Source: Limnohabitans sp. MORI2
GTDB taxonomy: Bacteria; Pseudomonadota; Gammaproteobacteria; Burkholderiales; Burkholderiaceae_C
Direction of reading: 5' to 3'
Assembly: GCF_027925025.1 (NCBI RefSeq)
Contig: NZ_AP027058.1
Coordinates: 2,108,001 to 2,172,000, forward strand
Length of the DNA stretch: 64,000 bases
In this document: piece after piece, positions 1 to 8,409 of the stretch
Layout of the letters: every line of letters starts with the position of its first letter
How positions within the stretch are numbered: the first letter of the stretch is position 1
Notes under the pieces: generated by a model
Told to the model about the DNA's origin: nothing
Database searches by the model: none
What the model saw: the letters and a program-made list of their open reading frames with translations, nothing else
Position numbers and translations under genes: made by a program

Positions 1-72
1 AACGGCCCACGCGATGGCAAGCCGCGCCAGCCTTTGCTCTTCAAAGGCTGGTTGGTGCAAAAAGCAATTTAA
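1..72 (+). CDS. C-terminal end of an unidentified protein (partial)
   Basis: An open frame enters from the left edge and ends at TAA 70-72, giving at least 23 residues that finish with LLFKGWLVQKAI. The mix of charged and hydrophobic residues looks like a real protein end, and the stop overlaps the stop of the convergent tautomerase gene by three bases, a common arrangement for adjacent real genes. The fragment is too short to assign a family. It could still be a chance open frame. Confidence 0.35.
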   Translation, partial: NGPRDGKPRQPLLFKGWLVQKAI

Positions 73-257
73 AGTTTCTCGCTCCAAGGCACACCACCCG
101 TGGCCCAATCGTGACGCGGAATGTCAAAGAACAACACGTCCACACTCTCGGGCTTGCTGCCCAGCTTGTCAGCACATGCTTGGGTGATGGCTTGGGCCAG
201 TTGTTTTTTCTGCTCGGGCGTGCGGCCCTCGATGAGTTCAACGCGGATGGTGGGCAT
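69..257 (-). CDS. 4-oxalocrotonate tautomerase family protein
   Basis: This 62-residue protein begins Met-Pro-Thr-Ile-Arg-Val. Once the Met is removed, Pro1 becomes the N-terminal catalytic base typical of the 4-oxalocrotonate tautomerase superfamily. Length and the beta-alpha-beta layout (IRVELIEGR strand, EQKKQLAQAITQA helix, SVDVLFFDI strand) match the small, hexamer-forming 4-OT subunits. The family catalyses keto-enol tautomerisation, often in aromatic catabolism, but no catabolic genes lie nearby, so the substrate is unknown. It is divergent from dinB, with about 30 bp between the two starts. The family call is firm; the specific reaction is not. Confidence 0.85.
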   Translation of the reverse strand: MPTIRVELIEGRTPEQKKQLAQAITQACADKLGSKPESVDVLFFDIPRHDWATGGVPWSEKL

Positions 258-289
258 GGGTTCTCCTTGGTTTGAAAGTGGCTGCGATT

Positions 290-1552
290 ATGAGTGAAGC
301 CCTCACCCGCCGCATTGCCCACCTCGACATGGACGCGTTTTACGCCTCGGTCGAGTTGCTGCGCTATCCGCAGCTCAAGGGCTTGCCCGTGGTGATTGGC
401 GGAGGACGGCGCAAGGTGGACGACATGCTGGGTCGGCTGCGTGCCGAGCAGCCCGACTACAACTGGTCTGAAGACAAGCTGCACGAAATTCCGCTGGACT
501 TTTTCCCGCGCATCTCGGGCTACACAGGGCGCGGCGTCATCACCACGGCCACCTATGCGGCGCGGCAGTTTGGCGTGGGCTCGGCCATGGGGGTCATGAA
601 AGCGGCCAAGCTGTGCCCCGATGCGATATTGCTGCCCGTGGACTTTGATCAATACCGCCATTACTCGCAACGCTTCAAAAACATCATCACCGACATCGCG
701 CCCGTGATGGAAAACCGTGGCGTGGACGAGGTGTACATCGACTTCACCCACGTGCCCGGCGGCCAGCGCGAGGGCGGGCGTGTGTTGGCGCGGCTGATTC
801 AAAAAGCCATCTATGACGACACGGGCCTCACCTGTTCGGTGGGCGTGGCCCCCAACAAACTGCTGGCCAAGATGGCGAGTGAGTTCAACAAGCCGAACGG
901 CATTTCCATCGTGCAGCCCGAGGATTTGCAAAGCATGATCTGGCCCCTGCCCTGCCGCAAGATCAACGGCATTGGCCCCAAGGCCGAGGCCAAGCTAGCC
1001 GCGCATGACATACACACCATTGGCGAGTTGGCGCAGCGCGACCGCGTGTGGCTGATGCAGCACTTTGGCAAAAGCTATGGCGCGTGGCTGTTTGACGCCG
1101 CCCACGGCAAAGACGACCGCCCCGTGGAAACCGAAAGCGAGCCCGTGAGCCTGAGCCGCGAAACCACCTTTGAGCGCGACTTGCACGCCGTGGCCGACCG
1201 TGAAGAGCTAGGCCGCATCTTCACCCGCTTGTGCGAGCAAGTGGCGAGTGACCTCAAGCGCAAAGGCTATGTGGGCAAGACCATTGGCATCAAGCTGCGC
1301 TATGACAACTTTCAAAGCGTGACGCGTGACCAAACGCTGGACCACTACATTGACCAAGCCGACGCCATTCGGGCCACAGCGGGGCTGTGCTTGAAGCGTG
1401 TGGACCTCAAGCGCCGCTTGCGTTTGCTAGGTGTGCGTGTGGGCTCGCTGATGAAGCATGAAGACTGGCAAGCGCAGGGGCAACAAGCCCACGAAAGCCC
1501 GCAACACCCCTATACCGAATCGTTGTTTGGGGATAACCAAACCTCAAATTGA
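290..1552 (+). CDS. dinB: DNA polymerase IV (Y-family, DinB)
   Basis: This 420-residue translesion polymerase copies damaged or bulky template DNA with low fidelity. The N-terminal palm motif HLDMDAFYASVE carries the first metal-binding Asp (D13). VDEVYIDFTH supplies the second acidic pair, with the usual Ser-Leu before Asp-Glu replaced by Gly-Val. Helix-hairpin-helix (INGIGPKAEAKL) and little-finger regions follow. A roughly 40-residue insertion (residues 40-79) separates VVIGGG from GRGVITTATYAAR, where E. coli DinB has only a few residues; Burkholderiales homologues often carry extra sequence here. I chose the ATG at 290 over the in-frame TTG at 272 because the domain begins right after it. 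No LexA box was recognised. Confidence 0.93.
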   Translation: MSEALTRRIAHLDMDAFYASVELLRYPQLKGLPVVIGGGRRKVDDMLGRLRAEQPDYNWSEDKLHEIPLDFFPRISGYTGRGVITTATYAARQFGVGSAMGVMKAAKLCPDAILLPVDFDQYRHYSQRFKNIITDIAPVMENRGVDEVYIDFTHVPGGQREGGRVLARLIQKAIYDDTGLTCSVGVAPNKLLAKMASEFNKPNGISIVQPEDLQSMIWPLPCRKINGIGPKAEAKLAAHDIHTIGELAQRDRVWLMQHFGKSYGAWLFDAAHGKDDRPVETESEPVSLSRETTFERDLHAVADREELGRIFTRLCEQVASDLKRKGYVGKTIGIKLRYDNFQSVTRDQTLDHYIDQADAIRATAGLCLKRVDLKRRLRLLGVRVGSLMKHEDWQAQGQQAHESPQHPYTESLFGDNQTSN

Positions 1553-1606
1553 GAAATGGTTTGCGTGCGCCAAAATAGCAAAACCAACAAAACTAGGGTT
1601 TGATCT

Positions 1607-2467
1607 ATGCGCATGCTGACTTCACTTTTTCTTCGGCTAGGAACCTGCGCACTGCTGCTGGCCGGCAGCGCCCATGCTGCCTGCCTAGGCGAGCAAAACA
1701 CCACCCAAACTTATTCTTTCGAAGTCGTGCCTCAATTCACTGCGGCCAAGGTCTACAGCTCTTGGTCGCCCTTGCTGCAACGCATTGGCCAAGACACAGG
1801 GCTTTGCTTTGATCTGCGCGTGGCCCCCACCATTCCTGAGTTTGAGCAACGTTTGCTCAAAGGCGACCCGCAGTTTGTGTACCTCAACCCCTATCACGCG
1901 GTGCTGGGCTATCAAAAGCGCAAGTACCAGCCCTTGCTGGCCGACAGCGAAGATTTGCTCACCGGCATTTTGGTGGTGCGTGCAGACAGCCCCATCAAAA
2001 CCCTGGACGACCTCAAAGGCAAAACGGTGTCGTTCCCTGCACCCAATGCGTTTGCCGCATCGTTGCTGATTCGTGCTGAACTGGCCAAGCGCAAAGTCAA
2101 TACGAACACCATGTTTGTCAAAACCCACAGCAATGTGTATCGCTCCGTCATCAGCCAAGACGCCGCTGCGGGTGGCGGCGTGAACAACACGCTCGACAAC
2201 GAGGCGCCAGAAGTTCGCCAACAGTTGCGCGTGCTGTTCGAAACCCCCGCCTACACACCCCACCCCATTGCCACGCTGCCCACAGTACCCGCTGCGGTAC
2301 GTGAACGCTTTTTGAAGGCCATGCTCAAGCTCACCCAAGACGAAGAAGGGCGCAAGCTGCTGGATGCCATCAACCTCAACAAGCCACAAGCCGTGACCTA
2401 CGCCAAGCACTACAAGCCTTTGGAGTCGCTGCAGCTGGAAAAGTTTTTGGTGCTGACAGGACAGTAA
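1607..2467 (+). CDS. PhnD-like periplasmic binding protein (sensory)
   Basis: This 286-residue protein has a Sec signal peptide (residues 1-24, ending AGSAHA). It then has the phosphate/phosphonate-type (PhnD, PF12974-like) fold: a YSSWSPLLQRI region, FVYLNPYHAVLGYQKR, and the hinge segment TLDDLKGKTVSFPAPNAFAAS. There are no transporter permease or ATPase genes nearby. Instead it sits 1 bp upstream of a membrane histidine kinase and an HD-GYP regulator. The likely role is therefore ligand sensing for that kinase rather than uptake. The ligand is unknown; phosphonate-type specificity cannot be assumed, because the family also contains receptors for many other ligands. Confidence 0.82.
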   Translation: MRMLTSLFLRLGTCALLLAGSAHAACLGEQNTTQTYSFEVVPQFTAAKVYSSWSPLLQRIGQDTGLCFDLRVAPTIPEFEQRLLKGDPQFVYLNPYHAVLGYQKRKYQPLLADSEDLLTGILVVRADSPIKTLDDLKGKTVSFPAPNAFAASLLIRAELAKRKVNTNTMFVKTHSNVYRSVISQDAAAGGGVNNTLDNEAPEVRQQLRVLFETPAYTPHPIATLPTVPAAVRERFLKAMLKLTQDEEGRKLLDAINLNKPQAVTYAKHYKPLESLQLEKFLVLTGQ

Positions 2468-2468
2468 C

Positions 2469-3896
2469 ATGCTACACCGCCTGAGCGCCGCCGAGTGGAA
2501 AAGCATCAAACCCGCCTTGCTGATTGGGCTGGCCTTGGCGCTGCTGCAAATCGGCTCGGGCGTGGCAGCGTACTACCAATCCAAAAGCTTGCTGTGGGAA
2601 GGTAAATACCAAACCGCACACAACCTCTCGGTTGGGCTGGTGGTGGCAGTGGCCGACCAAATGGTGGTCAAAGACTACGCCACCGTGGAGTCCCGGATTT
2701 TGCAAACCATGTCCAACGCCGAGGTGGCGTCGGTCATGCTCACCGACATGTCGGGGCGTGTGCTGTCCGCCCTCAAACGCGACCCTGGCCAAAAGCCACG
2801 CTTGCTGTTTGACCCGTATTGGATTCCTACCCCCGACAGCCATGAAGAAGTCATCCAATCGCGCGATGACGCTTACATCACCACTTGGGCCAAGGTCAAC
2901 TTAGGCTCTGACCTCGGCTGGGTGAAGCTGCAAACCTACAACCAACTCGACAGCGCCGACTTGGGCAGCTTGCGCCAGCAAACGTTTTGGTTGTCGGTGC
3001 TGTCGGTGTTTTCGGGCATCGTGATTTTGAGTGTGTTTTTGTGGCGCGCGTATTTCACAGTGGTCAAGCGCGGGCATGTGGCCGAAGCCAAGCTCGACGA
3101 GGCGACCAAGCGCTTGGTGCAGTCTGAAAAGCTCGCCTCACTGGGCGAGTTGGCGGCGGGCGTGGCTCACGAAATCAACAACCCGGTGGGCTATGTGTCA
3201 TCCAACCTCACCAGCTTGCAAAAGTATTTGACCGTCTACGAAAAAGTGTTGGATGCGCCAGAGGCCAACACCGACGACATGTTGGCGGTGAAGAAAAAAC
3301 ACAAATACGACTTCATACGCGAAGACCTACAAAACTTGGTGAAAGAAACGCAAGAGGGCGTGGGCCGCGTCAAGGCCATCATCCAAGACCTGAAAGACTA
3401 CGCCCGCACCAATGTGGCCTCGCATTACGTGGCATCTGACCTTCACGTGGGTCTCAAGTCCAGCCTCAACATCGCGCGCAACCAACTGAAAAACCGTGCC
3501 GATGTGCGCCTCAGTCTTGGCAATTTGCCTTTGGTGGAATGCACGCCTTCACAGATTGACCAAGTGTTTTTAAACCTCATCGTCAATGCAGCGCAAGCGA
3601 TGCCTGAGGGCAAAATGGGCTTGATCGACATTCGCACCGATTGCAATGAACGCGAAGTTTGGATCGAGGTACAAGACAACGGCCCGGGCATACCCGCTGA
3701 GATTTTGCAAAAAATCTTTGACCCCTTCTTCACCACCAAAGACCCAGGCACGGGCACGGGCTTAGGCTTGTCGGTGTCGCTGAACATCGTGGAGCAACAC
3801 CAAGGCAAGCTCGACGTCAACAGCACCGTGGGTGTGGGCACCACTTTCAGAATCACCCTTCCCATCAAACGCCCTGTGGCCAAAGGATCAGCATGA
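2469..3896 (+). CDS. Membrane sensor histidine kinase
   Basis: This 475-residue kinase has one N-terminal membrane segment (about 15-35), a periplasmic domain of about 135 residues, and a second membrane segment (about 172-195). The HisKA motif SLGELAAGVAHEINNPVGY has the phospho-accepting H234. The HATPase domain has an N box (QVFLNLIVNAAQAM), a G1 box (DNGPGIP), an F box (FDPFFTTKDPG) and a G2 box (GTGLGLS). The type resembles the NtrB/C4-dicarboxylate-sensor class. It begins 1 bp after the binding-protein stop and overlaps the next gene by ATGA, so the three are almost certainly one transcript. Its probable input is the preceding PhnD-like protein and its output the HD-GYP regulator. Confidence 0.92.
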   Translation: MLHRLSAAEWKSIKPALLIGLALALLQIGSGVAAYYQSKSLLWEGKYQTAHNLSVGLVVAVADQMVVKDYATVESRILQTMSNAEVASVMLTDMSGRVLSALKRDPGQKPRLLFDPYWIPTPDSHEEVIQSRDDAYITTWAKVNLGSDLGWVKLQTYNQLDSADLGSLRQQTFWLSVLSVFSGIVILSVFLWRAYFTVVKRGHVAEAKLDEATKRLVQSEKLASLGELAAGVAHEINNPVGYVSSNLTSLQKYLTVYEKVLDAPEANTDDMLAVKKKHKYDFIREDLQNLVKETQEGVGRVKAIIQDLKDYARTNVASHYVASDLHVGLKSSLNIARNQLKNRADVRLSLGNLPLVECTPSQIDQVFLNLIVNAAQAMPEGKMGLIDIRTDCNEREVWIEVQDNGPGIPAEILQKIFDPFFTTKDPGTGTGLGLSVSLNIVEQHQGKLDVNSTVGVGTTFRITLPIKRPVAKGSA

Positions 3897-4963
3897 GCGA
3901 GAGCAACGAATCATTGGACGCCAGCCAATACAAGGTGCTGTGTGTAGACGATGAGCCCCACATCTTGTCGGCGCTACGCCGCATGTTGTCACTCGAAGGC
4001 TTTGAAGTATTTACCGCAGACAGTGGTGCACAAGCCCTTGAGCTGCTCGCCAAACAACCGGTGAACGTGATCATCTCGGACATGCAAATGCCTGGCATGA
4101 ATGGCAAAGAGTTGCTAGAAAAAGTCCGAGCGCAATGGCCACAAACCATGCGCCTCATGCTCACAGGTGCATCTGATGTGTCAGGCGCGATTGACGCCAT
4201 CAATCAAGGCGCCATTTATCGATACACGGCCAAACCGTGGAACGACGAAGAACTGTTGGGCACCATCAAATCTGCGATTGCGTTTGGTACCTTGGCCAAT
4301 GAACATGACCGCTTGGAGGCGCTGACCGAAGCGCAAAAAGAATCACTCAATGAAATGGTGGACACGCTGGAGTCACGCGTGCAAGAACGCACCAAAGATT
4401 TACGTGCGGCATACGTGGCATCGATCAAAGCGTTCTCTAACTTGCTAGAGCTGCGTCGTGCTGATTTGTTGCCGCACTCGCGCCGTGTGGCCACGCTGTC
4501 CATGAAGATGGCCAAGTTGGCTGGGCTGAGTGATGACGAATGTCAGTCGGTGTACATCGCGGGCTTGCTGCACGACATCGGAAAAATCGGCCTGAGTGAC
4601 CGCGTGCTCAACACCAAATTCATCGAACTACCACTGGCCGATGCCAAGGTCTATCGCACACACACCACTATGGGCGAGCAAACGCTCAACACCCTCGACG
4701 ACATGCAAGGCGTATCAGCCATCATTCGTTCGCACCACGAATACTTCAACGGCACGGGTTTTCCAGATGGCTTGTCGGGCAACAACATCCCCATTGGCGC
4801 ACGCATCGTGGCGATTGTGGAAGCCTACGAAGAGTTGCAATCAGGTGACTACGCCAAGAGCGAAAGCAGCCCCGCCGATGCCGTGCGTGTGATTTTGAGC
4901 AACAAGGGGACGCTGTTTTGCCCTGAGATGACCGATGCGTTTGTGAAAGCGCTGCGCAGCTGA
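3893..4963 (+). CDS. Response regulator with HD-GYP domain (cyclic-di-GMP phosphodiesterase-like)
   Basis: This 356-residue protein starts with a receiver domain (CVDDEPHIL; phospho-acceptor D63 in IISDMQMPGMNG; conserved K114). A coiled linker (about 135-175) leads to an HD-GYP domain. The HD pair is H227-D228 in LLHDIGKIGL, followed by the HHE triplet 281-283, then GTGFPDG, where GYP reads GFP. The usual Asp in the ADxYDAL motif is Glu310 (VEAYEEL), a conservative but notable change at a metal-ligand position. Active family members hydrolyse cyclic-di-GMP. It is the last gene of the binding-protein/kinase operon and its stop directly abuts queF, which converges on it. Confidence 0.9.
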   Translation: MSESNESLDASQYKVLCVDDEPHILSALRRMLSLEGFEVFTADSGAQALELLAKQPVNVIISDMQMPGMNGKELLEKVRAQWPQTMRLMLTGASDVSGAIDAINQGAIYRYTAKPWNDEELLGTIKSAIAFGTLANEHDRLEALTEAQKESLNEMVDTLESRVQERTKDLRAAYVASIKAFSNLLELRRADLLPHSRRVATLSMKMAKLAGLSDDECQSVYIAGLLHDIGKIGLSDRVLNTKFIELPLADAKVYRTHTTMGEQTLNTLDDMQGVSAIIRSHHEYFNGTGFPDGLSGNNIPIGARIVAIVEAYEELQSGDYAKSESSPADAVRVILSNKGTLFCPEMTDAFVKALRS

Positions 4964-5809
4964 TCACTGCCGCGCCGTGCGCACATTGGCTGGCATGGCT
5001 TGCGGGTGGCTGGTACGCCAAGGGTTGATGTCCAAACCACCGCGTCGTGTGTAACGCGCATACACCTCTAAGCGCAATGGTTTGCACTGGCGCGTGATGT
5101 CCATGAAGATGCGTTCCACGCATTGCTCATGAAACTCGTTGTGATTTCTAAAGCTCACGATGTAACGCAGCAAACCCGCTTGGTCAATTTGCGGGCCGGT
5201 GTAGCTGATGCGGACACTGCCCCAATCAGGTTGACCCGTGACCAAGCAATTGCTTTTGAGCAAATTGCTGGTGAGGGTTTCAGTCACAGGCGCTTCGTTG
5301 AAGTTGGCAATGAGCAAGGCTGGGTTGGGCTGGTATTCATCGCAGTCCAAATCTAAACGGTCGAGGTTTTGACCGTCCAACTCGTGCACGGGTTCACGGT
5401 CAAAGTTTTCGGGCAACACCAGTTGCACGCTCACAGGGGCCTTGACAACTTGTCCGTGCCAAATGGCGGCGCTCAGATCGTCGCGCAAACGCTGCTGCAA
5501 CTCGGCCACATCGGCAATGCGCGTGTTGTTAAAACTGTTCAGGTAGAGCTTGAACGACTTGCTTTCAATGATGTGTGTGGACTCTGCAGGCACCATGAAA
5601 CGCGCCAGTGCCACTTGCGGCTTGCCTTTGGGGTTCAACCAACTGAGCTCGTAGCCAGTCCAAAAATCAGCGCCAAAAAATGGCGGCTGGGCGGGGACGC
5701 CGATTTCGTCGCGTTTGGTTTGGCGCGGAATTGGGAACAACAACGACGCGTCGTATTGATCCACATACGCCGAGGTTTTGCCGAGTTGTGATTGTTCGGG
5801 GGTGTTCAT
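4964..5809 (-). CDS. queF: NADPH-dependent 7-cyano-7-deazaguanine reductase (long-form QueF)
   Basis: This enzyme reduces preQ0 to preQ1 in queuosine tRNA biosynthesis. The 281-residue length matches the bimodular E. coli-type enzyme. The QueF substrate motif is [16 protein letters not shown] (residues 82-97). In the C-terminal half, C188 ([17 protein letters not shown]) is the predicted nucleophile and D195 the general acid. I chose the ATG at 5809, which gives the family-standard N-terminus; the open frame extends upstream without similarity. It starts 7 bp after yaaA ends on the same strand, so the two are probably co-transcribed. No preQ1 riboswitch can be placed in that gap. Confidence 0.95.
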   Translation of the reverse strand: MNTPEQSQLGKTSAYVDQYDASLLFPIPRQTKRDEIGVPAQPPFFGADFWTGYELSWLNPKGKPQVALARFMVPAESTHIIESKSFKLYLNSFNNTRIADVAELQQRLRDDLSAAIWHGQVVKAPVSVQLVLPENFDREPVHELDGQNLDRLDLDCDEYQPNPALLIANFNEAPVTETLTSNLLKSNCLVTGQPDWGSVRISYTGPQIDQAGLLRYIVSFRNHNEFHEQCVERIFMDITRQCKPLRLEVYARYTRRGGLDINPWRTSHPQAMPANVRTARQ

Positions 5810-5816
5810 AGGGCGT

Positions 5817-6587
5817 TCAGAGTTTGCGGCGGAAAACTTTGCGATCAGGCTCTGAAGCGGCAGCATCAAAAGCGTAGCCTTCAAGATCAAAGCCTTCCAA
5901 GTCTTTGGGCGTTTTAGCTTGGGTAGTGATGGCGTAACGCGCCATCAAGCCGCGTGCGCGCTTGGCGTTGAAGCTGATGACCTTGTACTTGCCCCCTTTG
6001 TAGTCTTCAAACACGCACTCAACCACACGGGCCTTGAGCGTTTTGCGATCGACCGCTTTGAAATACTCTTGTGAGGCTAGGTTGATGAGAATGGGTTCTT
6101 TCTCGCCTTGCAGTCGCTCGTTCAAATAAGCCGCAATGTCAGCCCCCCAAAATTTGTAGAGGTTGTTACCGCGTGCATTGGCTAAGCTGGTGCCCATTTC
6201 CAAGCGATAAGGTTGCATCAAGTCCAAAGGGCGCAACACACCATACAAGCCACTCAAGATGGCCAGATGGTTTTGTGCCCAATCGAGTTGTTTGGGCTTG
6301 AGTGTTTTGGCATCCAAGCCCTCGTACACATCGCCATTGAAAGCCAACACGGCTGGTTTTGAATTTTTAGCAGTGAACTTTGGCGACCACGCTTGGTAAC
6401 GCGTCACATTCAAAGCAGCCAAGGCATCGCTCAAGCTCATCAAACTGGCAATGTCATGTGGCGTTTTGTCTTTGAGCACGGCAATCAGCTCAGCCGACTG
6501 CTTAGTAAACATGGGTTGTGTATGCGGCACATCACCTGCCGGTGTGTCGTAGTCAAGGGCTTTGGCGGGGGAAAGTACAAACAACAT
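5817..6587 (-). CDS. yaaA: YaaA family peroxide-stress protein (DUF328)
   Basis: This 256-residue protein begins [13 protein letters not shown], the diagnostic start of YaaA (E. coli begins MLILISPAKTLDY). It keeps the family blocks [45 protein letters not shown] and [13 protein letters not shown]. In E. coli, YaaA lowers free iron and protects DNA during hydrogen peroxide stress. The start is fixed by homology, yet it lies only about 5 nt after the T-run of a terminator-like hairpin, and no Shine-Dalgarno sequence is visible. It is followed by queF. No OxyR site was recognised. Confidence 0.93.
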   Translation of the reverse strand: MLFVLSPAKALDYDTPAGDVPHTQPMFTKQSAELIAVLKDKTPHDIASLMSLSDALAALNVTRYQAWSPKFTAKNSKPAVLAFNGDVYEGLDAKTLKPKQLDWAQNHLAILSGLYGVLRPLDLMQPYRLEMGTSLANARGNNLYKFWGADIAAYLNERLQGEKEPILINLASQEYFKAVDRKTLKARVVECVFEDYKGGKYKVISFNAKRARGLMARYAITTQAKTPKDLEGFDLEGYAFDAAASEPDRKVFRRKL

Positions 6588-6592
6588 GGCAC

Positions 6593-6617
6593 AAAAAAAG
6601 GCTTCACGAAGAAGCCT
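6593..6617 (-). terminator. Intrinsic terminator after the peptide-type binding protein
   Basis: On the minus strand a 7-bp stem (AGGCTTC/GAAGCCT, 5-nt loop) is followed directly by seven T residues. It lies 36 bp after the stop of the binding-protein gene, so it should end that transcript. It also touches the yaaA start region: the T-run ends 5 nt before the yaaA ATG. Confidence 0.75.
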
Positions 6618-6652
6618 GAATTATGAAGGGCATCGAAAATGCCTGGACAAGC

Positions 6653-8242
6653 TCAGGGAGACTTGAACTCAACACCAAAGAACTCACTGATGCCCATCGG
6701 GCTTAACTCAAAGCCAACCACATCAGCTCGCGTGGCTTTGAATTGTGTGGTGTGTGCTATGGTGAACCATGGTGCCTGCGCTTTGAAGATTTTTTGCGCC
6801 CGTTCGTACAAACGTGTCCGATCTTCGATGCGTGTGGTTTGACTGGCTTGAACCACCAAATCGTTGTAGGCCATATGACAAAACTTGGCCACATTGCTCC
6901 CTCTGACGGCATGACACCCCAACAAGGTGTTCAAGAAATTGTCTGGATCGCCGTTGTCACTGGTCCAACCATACAAAGCCATCTGGTGCGCACCGGCTTG
7001 CATCCCTTTGGAATACACGGCCCAGTCAGGACTTTTGATCACCAATCTGACGCCCACTTGTGCCAGATCTTCTTGAATCAACTTAGCCACGGCCGCTGCA
7101 TCTGGGTTGTAAGGTCGTGCCACAGGCATGGCCCACAACTCAGCCTGAAAACCTTGGGCATAGCCCGCCTCAGCCAGCAGACGGACAGCCCGTGCGGGGT
7201 TGTACTCGTCATCGTCCACCTCGCGGTTATAACTCCATTGGATCGGTGGAAACGGATTCACAGCAGGAACGGCCGTGTGGTTATAGACCGCGCGCAATAT
7301 TTTTCTTTTGTTGATCGCCATGTTCAAGGCACGTCGAACACGCACATCATCAAAAGGTTTTTTCTCTGTGTTGTAGGCCAAATACCCCACATTCAATCCT
7401 GTTTGACTCAGCAACTTGAGCTTGTGGCTACGCATGATTTTTTGCAAATCCACAGGCGGTGGGTAAGCCAAAATTTGGCAGGCATCCGACTCTAAATGTG
7501 CCAGCCGTATTTCAGAATTCGGCTCAATCAGAAACACCAAGGATTGAACCTTGCCACGCCCTCCCCAGTAGGCATCGAAGGCCTTGAACTCAATGGTCTT
7601 ATTTTTCGTGTAACTGATGAACTGAAACGGACCTGTGCCAATCGGTTTCTCATCCAAACGCTCAGGCGTTCCCTTCAGCAACATGGCTTGTGCATATTCT
7701 TGCGAATAGATGCTCGCCCACGGCATGGCCAAATTCGCTAACAACGGAGCCATGGGTTTGCTGAGTTGAATGACCACGGTGTAGGGGTCTTCTTTGTCAA
7801 CCGATGCCAACACCTGCCCCATGTTCATGTCGTTGAAATACGGGTGTCGGTCGCTGCTGATTTTGAAAAATGGATGGGCTGGATTCCACTGACGATGGAT
7901 TGAAAACAACACATCATCCGCATTCAAATCACGCGAGGGTGTGAAATCGTCTGAGGCATGCCACTTCACGCCTTTGCGCAAAAAAAACTTATACGTCAGC
8001 CCGTCGTCTGAAATCGACCAACGCTCCGCCAGTGCTGGACGAATTTGTGTCGTCCCTTTCTTGAATGCGACCAACCCCTCATACATTTGTGTGGTCACGT
8101 CCACCGATGTGGTGTTGGTGTTGAAAATGGGAGACAAAGTCTCTGGATCGCCCTCGGAACAAAACGTCAATGTTTTGGCCTCGACGGCAGCCATGGTCAA
8201 ACTCAACACCATGCATATGGCGATGCCGCAAATACGTCCCAT
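6653..8242 (-). CDS. Peptide-type ABC transporter substrate-binding protein (DppA/OppA family)
   Basis: This 529-residue protein has a signal peptide (residues 1-22, ending AAVEA). It then has a family-5 extracellular solute-binding fold: LTFCSEGDPETLSPIFN, MYEGLV, LAERWSISDDGLTYKFFLRKGVKWH, and DVRVRRALNMAINKRKIL. It most resembles dipeptide-binding DppA proteins. The start has a good ribosome site (AAGGGG about 6 nt upstream of ATG). No permease or ATPase genes accompany it, so it must use a transporter encoded elsewhere, or it has a sensing role. It is divergent from valS and ends in a clear terminator. The substrate (peptide, heme or opine) cannot be told from sequence. Confidence 0.88.
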   Translation of the reverse strand: MGRICGIAICMVLSLTMAAVEAKTLTFCSEGDPETLSPIFNTNTTSVDVTTQMYEGLVAFKKGTTQIRPALAERWSISDDGLTYKFFLRKGVKWHASDDFTPSRDLNADDVLFSIHRQWNPAHPFFKISSDRHPYFNDMNMGQVLASVDKEDPYTVVIQLSKPMAPLLANLAMPWASIYSQEYAQAMLLKGTPERLDEKPIGTGPFQFISYTKNKTIEFKAFDAYWGGRGKVQSLVFLIEPNSEIRLAHLESDACQILAYPPPVDLQKIMRSHKLKLLSQTGLNVGYLAYNTEKKPFDDVRVRRALNMAINKRKILRAVYNHTAVPAVNPFPPIQWSYNREVDDDEYNPARAVRLLAEAGYAQGFQAELWAMPVARPYNPDAAAVAKLIQEDLAQVGVRLVIKSPDWAVYSKGMQAGAHQMALYGWTSDNGDPDNFLNTLLGCHAVRGSNVAKFCHMAYNDLVVQASQTTRIEDRTRLYERAQKIFKAQAPWFTIAHTTQFKATRADVVGFELSPMGISEFFGVEFKSP

Positions 8243-8365
8243 GGAAACCCCTTGTTAAACATAAAAGGCTATTTTTTCAAAGTTACACCTCAAATCTTCA
8301 GAGTGGCGCTCGCAACCTTGCCTACCTACACCCTAGGTAAAATGGTGTATTCCCGATTTCGGCCC

Positions 8366-8397
8366 AACGGCAGCCTTGGCGCTTGCCGTTTTTATTT
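8366..8397 (+). terminator. Terminator-like hairpin in the valS leader (attenuator candidate)
   Basis: A 7-bp stem AACGGCA (8366-8372) pairs with TGCCGTT (8384-8390), followed by TTTATTT. The T-run ends 12 bp before the valS ATG. The upstream gene points the other way, so the only transcript that can reach this hairpin is the one that continues into valS. This makes an attenuation role plausible, though a simple leader hairpin is also possible. Confidence 0.45.
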
Positions 8398-8409
8398 GTC
8401 TAGACCCCT

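Noticed and set aside
41..931. A 296-codon minus-strand frame opposite dinB running into the tautomerase region
   Set aside because: DinB motifs are on the plus strand, and the short tautomerase is in another minus-strand frame with a proper Met-Pro start.
5810..5816. preQ1 riboswitch before queF
   Set aside because: Only 7 bp separate yaaA and queF, too little for even the smallest preQ1 aptamer.
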